Positions 6,790 through 10,274 of a stretch of 10,274 bases of DNA are shown piece after piece. The notes under the pieces are model-generated. The model did not search any database, had not been told where the DNA came from, and saw only the letters and a program-made list of their open reading frames with translations. Source of the stretch: Anaerolineales bacterium (GTDB taxonomy: Bacteria; Chloroflexota; Anaerolineae; Anaerolineales; UBA6663); NCBI GenBank assembly GCA_017999235.1, contig JAGOBN010000076.1:1-10274 (forward strand), read 5' to 3'. The translations under genes and the position numbers were made by a program. Numbering within the stretch: position 1 is the stretch's first letter; each line of letters opens with the position of its first letter.

Positions 6790-6817
6790 TCACCCACTCC
6801 CTTCCTCACCCACTCCC
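6790..6817. repeat. Short direct repeats in the panB leader
   Basis: TCACCCACTCCC occurs at 6790-6801 and again at 6806-6817 (16-nt period). It is preceded by AATCACCC twice in tandem (6780-6795). The stretch is a C/T-rich, G-poor block just before the panB ribosome binding site (GGAGG, 6819-6823). It could be low-complexity slippage or an unstructured leader; no function can be assigned. Confidence 0.6.
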
Positions 6818-6828
6818 TGGAGGCCCGT

Positions 6829-7683
6829 ATGCCCGACCGTAAGAAACTTACCCTCCCGCAACTCTTCAAGAAGGCGCACGACGGCATTCCCCTCACCTGG
6901 CTCACCTGCTATGACTATCCCACCGCCTATCTGCAGGAGCAGGCCGGCGTGGATATGATCCTGGTGGGCGACAGCCTGGGCATGACCATGCTTGGCTATG
7001 ACAGCACCCTGCCGGTGACTATGGACGACATGATGCGGCACACGGCCGCCGTGCGGCGCGGCGCCCCCAACACCTGGCTGGTGGGCGACATGCCGTACAT
7101 GAGCTACCAGCCGAGCGTGGAGACGGCCATCCGCAACGCCGGCCGCTTCATGGCCGAGACCGGCTGTGACTGCGTCAAGCTGGAAGGCGGGGCGGAGATG
7201 GCTGACCGCGTGGCCGGCATCGCCCGGGCCGGCATCCCCGTCATCGGCCACCTCGGCCTCACGCCGCAAAGCGTCAGCGCCCTGGGCGGCTTCCGCCTGC
7301 AGGGCAAGGGCGCGCTGCAAGCCAAGAAAATTGTGGATGACGCTAAAGCCCTGGAAGAGGCCGGCGCGTTTTGCATCTTGCTGGAGCTGGTGCCGGACCG
7401 CGTCTGCCAGCTCATCACCCAGCGCGCCGAGCACTGTCTGATCATGGGCCTCGGCTCCGGCCCGCACGCTCACGGCCAGCTGCTCATCTACCATGACGCC
7501 TTCGGCCTGTACCCGCGCTTCAAGCCGCGCATGGCCAAGGTCTTCGCCGACGCCGGCGCCGCCATCCGCGCCGGCCTGGAGCAATACGTCCAGGAAGTGA
7601 CGGCCCAGACCTTCCCCCAGCCTGAGAACTGGTTCGGGATGCCCGATGACGCCTACGCCGAGCTGGAGGCGCTGCTGAAATGA
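6829..7683 (+). CDS. panB: 3-methyl-2-oxobutanoate hydroxymethyltransferase (ketopantoate hydroxymethyltransferase)
   Basis: A 284-aa PanB homologue. PanB uses 5,10-methylene-tetrahydrofolate to hydroxymethylate 2-oxoisovalerate to ketopantoate, the first committed step to pantothenate and CoA, in the cytosol. The TIM-barrel signature residues are present: TCYDYPTA; Asp48 in MILVGDSLGM; Asp87 in VGDMPYMS; Lys117 and Glu119 in VKLEGG; His141 in PVIGHLGLTPQSV; and catalytic-base Glu186 in LLELVP. The strand usually written GIGAG reads GLGSG (207-211), so this may be a divergent subgroup or paralogue. The C-terminus runs some 20 residues longer than E. coli PanB. GGAGG at 6819-6823 gives a good start. 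The stop overlaps the next start (ATGA at 7680-7683), so the next protein is made in step with it. No panC or panD is adjacent. Confidence 0.93.
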   Translation: MPDRKKLTLPQLFKKAHDGIPLTWLTCYDYPTAYLQEQAGVDMILVGDSLGMTMLGYDSTLPVTMDDMMRHTAAVRRGAPNTWLVGDMPYMSYQPSVETAIRNAGRFMAETGCDCVKLEGGAEMADRVAGIARAGIPVIGHLGLTPQSVSALGGFRLQGKGALQAKKIVDDAKALEEAGAFCILLELVPDRVCQLITQRAEHCLIMGLGSGPHAHGQLLIYHDAFGLYPRFKPRMAKVFADAGAAIRAGLEQYVQEVTAQTFPQPENWFGMPDDAYAELEALLK

Positions 7684-8939
7684 CCGCCCAAACCGAGGCT
7701 TTACGCCAACGCCTGGCCATCCCGGCCGACCGGCTGGACGCCCTCAACGCGCTGCTGCTCGATCCCGCCCTGCCGCTCCTGGAAGACCTGCTGGCGGTGG
7801 TGGCCAAGTACGGCACCACGGAGCAGATCAACCAGCAGGCGGCCGAGGCCGGCCGGCTCCCCAATCTGCTGGAGCAGGTCAAAGCCGTTCAGCCCGCGTT
7901 TCTGAAGGACCTGGAGTGGCTGGTGGCGCAGCGCGACCAGGGCGCGTTCGTGAGCGTGGCCGATTATCGGCGCGGCGTTGCGGGCGCGCGGCCGGCCAAC
8001 GGGCCGGCGGTGACCCTGGAAGTCAGCGCCCTGCAGTACTTCCCGTGGCTGATGACGGCCGCGCGCCAGGCCATCGCCGACCGCGCGCTGGTGGCCGGCC
8101 GCTTCATCAAGGTCCGCAAGATGAAGGAGCAGGCCGCCGACGGCGATCTGCCCGCCCTCGCCGCGGCCATGCAGATCATCGGCGCCAGCTATGTGGAGAC
8201 CCTGGACACCAAAGGCACGGACGGCGCCAATATCCATCTGAACGGGCCGGCCACCATCACCGGCTACTTCGGCGGGGTGGGCGAGCCCAACGACTACCCG
8301 CTCAAATGGGCGGATGAGCTCCTGCACTACTACACGCGCTACGGCGTACGCCAGGTGCTGAATCTCAACCCCGGCACCGTCCTGGTGGGGTATCTGCTCC
8401 ACCGCCTGGGGATTGATATCGAGTTCAAGATCTCGGTCTTCATGGGCAACGATAACCCCTTCGCGGCCCTGTGGACGCTGCTGGGCGCCAAACTGTTCGC
8501 GCGCGCCGACGGCACCACCTCGCTGATCGGCTTCAACTGGAGCAACTCGGTGAACAACCAGACCATCGCGCAGACGGCCCAGGTGCGGCGCGCGCTGGGG
8601 CTGGAGCACCAGGTGCGCTTCGAGCACCACATCACCGAGACCTGGAAGAGCATCGTGCGCCAGCCCTATAACCGCCGCGCCGAACTGCTGGACCTGGCGG
8701 CCGAGGTGGCCAACATCTCCGCCAAACACGAGGGCGGCGATCCGGAGGTGGACCAGACCCGCGCGCACCCCTCGGACATCCTGGACTATTTCCGGGACAA
8801 GGCGGAGGTCATCGCCAGCGGCGACTGGGCGGCCATGGAGCAGAACTTCCTGGATAAATGCGCGGCCGCCAACGCCACCGCCCGCGCCCTCACCGAACGC
8901 GGCCTGGCCTTTGTGGCCGCCCAGAACCTGCACCGCTAA
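7680..8939 (+). CDS. Unrecognised conserved-looking protein translationally coupled to panB
   Basis: A 419-aa soluble protein whose family I cannot name. Its ATG overlaps the panB stop (ATGA), so it is translated from the same message and probably acts in the same pathway or complex. No signal peptide or membrane helix is visible. Likely functional motifs are YVETLDTKGTDGANIHLNG (about 171-189), KISVFMGNDNPF (250-261), GFNWSNSVNNQT (284-295) and RFEHHITETWKS (313-324), each a hydrophobic strand ending in polar or charged residues, as in the active-site ends of TIM-barrel enzymes. The His316-His317-Glu320 cluster could bind a metal or substrate, which is inference. The N-terminal 110 residues look helical. 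Strongly biased G/C third positions and rich motif content argue for a genuine enzyme. The pathway role (2-oxoacid, pantoate or amino-acid chemistry) is only suggested by neighbours. Confidence 0.9.
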   Translation: MTAQTEALRQRLAIPADRLDALNALLLDPALPLLEDLLAVVAKYGTTEQINQQAAEAGRLPNLLEQVKAVQPAFLKDLEWLVAQRDQGAFVSVADYRRGVAGARPANGPAVTLEVSALQYFPWLMTAARQAIADRALVAGRFIKVRKMKEQAADGDLPALAAAMQIIGASYVETLDTKGTDGANIHLNGPATITGYFGGVGEPNDYPLKWADELLHYYTRYGVRQVLNLNPGTVLVGYLLHRLGIDIEFKISVFMGNDNPFAALWTLLGAKLFARADGTTSLIGFNWSNSVNNQTIAQTAQVRRALGLEHQVRFEHHITETWKSIVRQPYNRRAELLDLAAEVANISAKHEGGDPEVDQTRAHPSDILDYFRDKAEVIASGDWAAMEQNFLDKCAAANATARALTERGLAFVAAQNLHR

Positions 8940-8970
8940 CCGCCGCCCGGCTCGACACCTGCGGCGGGTG

Positions 8971-9017
8971 GGCCACCGAGACACGGAGCCACAGAGTTTC
9001 TCCGGGTCTCGGTGGCC
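8971..9017. repeat. 18-bp imperfect hairpin (REP-like or terminator-like) in the intergenic gap
   Basis: GGCCACCGAGAC (8971-8982) and GTCTCGGTGGCC (9006-9017) pair perfectly. After one A-G mismatch, CGGAG and CTCCG add 5 more pairs, leaving an 11-nt loop. No T-run follows (CGTTTC), so it is a poor intrinsic terminator. The CACCGAGACACGGAGCCACAG style resembles dispersed palindromic repeats found between genes in many bacterial genomes. It may be a REP-like mobile repeat or an mRNA-stabilising structure at the end of the panB operon. Confidence 0.75.
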
Positions 9018-9068
9018 GTTTCATCGGCATCTGGGTATGGGGCGCTGACCATTGATCGGAGGCCAAGT

Positions 9069-10274
9069 ATGATTCCTCGCGCCATGGAACGCTATCTGCG
9101 TGACCGCCTGCCGGACAGCGTTTGGGAAAACAGCCTGACCCGCGCCGGCGGACAGTGTTTCCTGGAATTTGACGCCACGGACGTGGACCAGCTGGCGCGG
9201 CTCGGCATTGTGGCGGACGCGCTGGGGCCGTTCCGGGTGGTGGGCTTGTGGGATGAGGCCGCGCCGGAGGAGATCGGCGGCTATCTGGTGGTGGATAACC
9301 TGGCCATGGGCCAGCCGGCCATGGGCGGCATCCGCATGCTGCCGGAGGTGACGCCGGCCGCCATCCACAACCTGGCGCGCGGCATGACGCTTAAGAACGC
9401 CGCCGCCGATCTGCCCTTTGGCGGCGGCAAGGCCGGCATCGTGGCCGGCGCGCCCGTCAACACCCCCGAGCACGCCGCTATCGTGCGCGGCTTCGCGCGC
9501 CTGCTGCGGCGCTACCAGGCCGTCTACATCCCCGGCCCGGATGTGGGCACCAATGACGCCGATATGCGCGCCATCGCGGCCGAGAACGGCCTGGACGCCG
9601 CCGTCTCCAAGACCGTGGACATGGGCGGCAACCGCATCGATCAGCTGGGGGCGGCGGCCGGCGGCGCCGTCATCGCCTTGGAAGCCTTGCTGACCGAGAT
9701 GCCGCGCCTGACGGTGCTGCCGCAGTTCGCGGACCTGCGGGTGCCGGCGCCGGCCGAGCTGACCGTCCTCATCCAGGGCTTTGGGGCGGTGGGCGCGCAC
9801 GTCGCCCGCCACTTGAGCGAACGCCTGCCGGCCGCCCGCGTGCTGGGGGTCAGCGACGCGCAGGGCTGCCTGTATGCCGAGGACGGCCTGCCAGCGGCGG
9901 AGCTGTTTCAGCGCTGGCAGGCGCACGGCCTGGTGACGCGCCCCTATTTTCTGGAAGCGCTGGCGCAAGCCGTGGGGCCGGCCGCCAAGTACTCCAGCCA
10001 GGCCAATGACCTGCTGCGGGAGGACGCCTTCTGCCTGATCCCGGCCGCGCCCGTGGCCAACTACCTGGACACCGACCCCGCCACGCACCCGGCCGTGACG
10101 GTTGAAAAGATGGGGCGCTGGCGTTTGAGCGTGGAGGGCGCCAACACTTATTCGCCCGATCCGGCGCGGCAGGCGGCCCGCGCCCGGATGGAGCGCGCCG
10201 TTTATCGCCAGCGCGGGGTGCTGATCGCCACGGATTATCTGGTGAACTCGGGCGGCGTGATCTTCGCGGCCCAG
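9069..10274 (+). CDS. Glu/Leu/Phe/Val dehydrogenase (3' end outside window)
   Basis: The first 402 codons of an NAD(P)-dependent amino-acid dehydrogenase that interconverts an L-amino acid with its 2-oxoacid plus ammonia; the frame is still open at the window edge. The ATG at 9069 follows GGAGG (9058-9062) with 6-nt spacing. The dimerisation/substrate domain holds PAMGGIRMLPEVT (83-95), Lys109 in RGMTLKNAAADLP, catalytic Lys121 in FGGGKAGIV and catalytic Asp158 in IPGPDVGTND. The Rossmann domain has the glycine motif IQGFGAVG (235-242), then IPAAPVANYL, SVEGANTYSP and TDYLVNSGGVIF near the edge. The last segment is longer and less conserved than typical glutamate dehydrogenase (VEGAN...PDxxxNAGGV), so whether it prefers glutamate or a branched-chain amino acid is unclear. 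It lies 129 nt after the panB-coupled gene, beyond the hairpin. Confidence 0.93.
   Translation, partial: MIPRAMERYLRDRLPDSVWENSLTRAGGQCFLEFDATDVDQLARLGIVADALGPFRVVGLWDEAAPEEIGGYLVVDNLAMGQPAMGGIRMLPEVTPAAIHNLARGMTLKNAAADLPFGGGKAGIVAGAPVNTPEHAAIVRGFARLLRRYQAVYIPGPDVGTNDADMRAIAAENGLDAAVSKTVDMGGNRIDQLGAAAGGAVIALEALLTEMPRLTVLPQFADLRVPAPAELTVLIQGFGAVGAHVARHLSERLPAARVLGVSDAQGCLYAEDGLPAAELFQRWQAHGLVTRPYFLEALAQAVGPAAKYSSQANDLLREDAFCLIPAAPVANYLDTDPATHPAVTVEKMGRWRLSVEGANTYSPDPARQAARARMERAVYRQRGVLIATDYLVNSGGVIFAAQ

Noticed and set aside
7701..8984. 427-aa minus-strand frame opposite the panB-coupled gene
   Set aside because: It is slightly longer than the + strand gene, but its composition is shadow-like and the + strand start overlaps the panB stop. 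The + strand product also has conserved-looking motifs.
1..10274. Very frequent GGCCGG/GCCGGC words, considered as a repeat or uptake signal
   Set aside because: They fall mostly inside codons for Ala, Gly and Arg in a GC-rich genome and show no regular spacing, so composition explains them well enough.

Overview
The window is GC-rich (most codons end in G or C, and GGCCGG/GCCGGC words are very common). Nearly all of it is coding, in compact gene pairs. A NarL-type two-component pair, an AsnC/Lrp regulator, a PanB homologue and a Glu/Leu/Phe/Val dehydrogenase are typical of free-living heterotrophic bacteria. My impression is a Chloroflexota (Anaerolineae-like) genome, but this is inference: there is no rRNA or other phylogenetic marker to prove it. 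I see no tRNA, rRNA, CRISPR array, insertion sequence or phage gene.

Left block (1-2600, + strand): the 3' end of a transaldolase-like gene, then five bases later a nitrilase-superfamily amidohydrolase (Glu-Lys-Cys triad intact), then a HisD-family NAD-dependent dehydrogenase that ends in a textbook intrinsic terminator. The HisD-family protein has no histidine-biosynthesis neighbours, and its sequence style resembles the branch containing sulfopropanediol dehydrogenase rather than true HisD. The block may therefore be catabolic.

Middle block (2618-6081): on the minus strand lie a response regulator and a dCache/HAMP sensor kinase, with the regulator gene first and 9 nt between the two. Diverging from them on the + strand are a small two-helix membrane protein with a His-rich loop and a 124-aa protein that may be a degenerate receiver domain, closed by a 14-bp-stem terminator. 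The divergent intergenic region carries an inverted repeat, TAATCACC-N13-GGTGATTA, that could be an operator.

Right block (6200-10274, + strand): an AsnC/Lrp regulator preceded by an AT-rich promoter-like element that contains a perfect dyad; then panB, which overlaps (ATGA) an unrecognised 419-aa protein; then an 18-bp-stem imperfect hairpin; then the first 402 codons of a Glu/Leu/Phe/Val dehydrogenase that runs off the window. The arrangement suggests amino-acid or 2-oxoacid metabolism under an amino-acid-sensing regulator, but co-regulation is inferred only from proximity.

The most interesting item is the unknown protein translationally coupled to panB. The next are the HisD-like dehydrogenase beside a transaldolase-like gene and the small gene pair opposite the two-component system. 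The longest intergenic stretch is 6024-6262 (239 bp): it holds the terminator, then a GC-rich stretch with nothing I recognise (about 6082-6200), then the AsnC promoter region.
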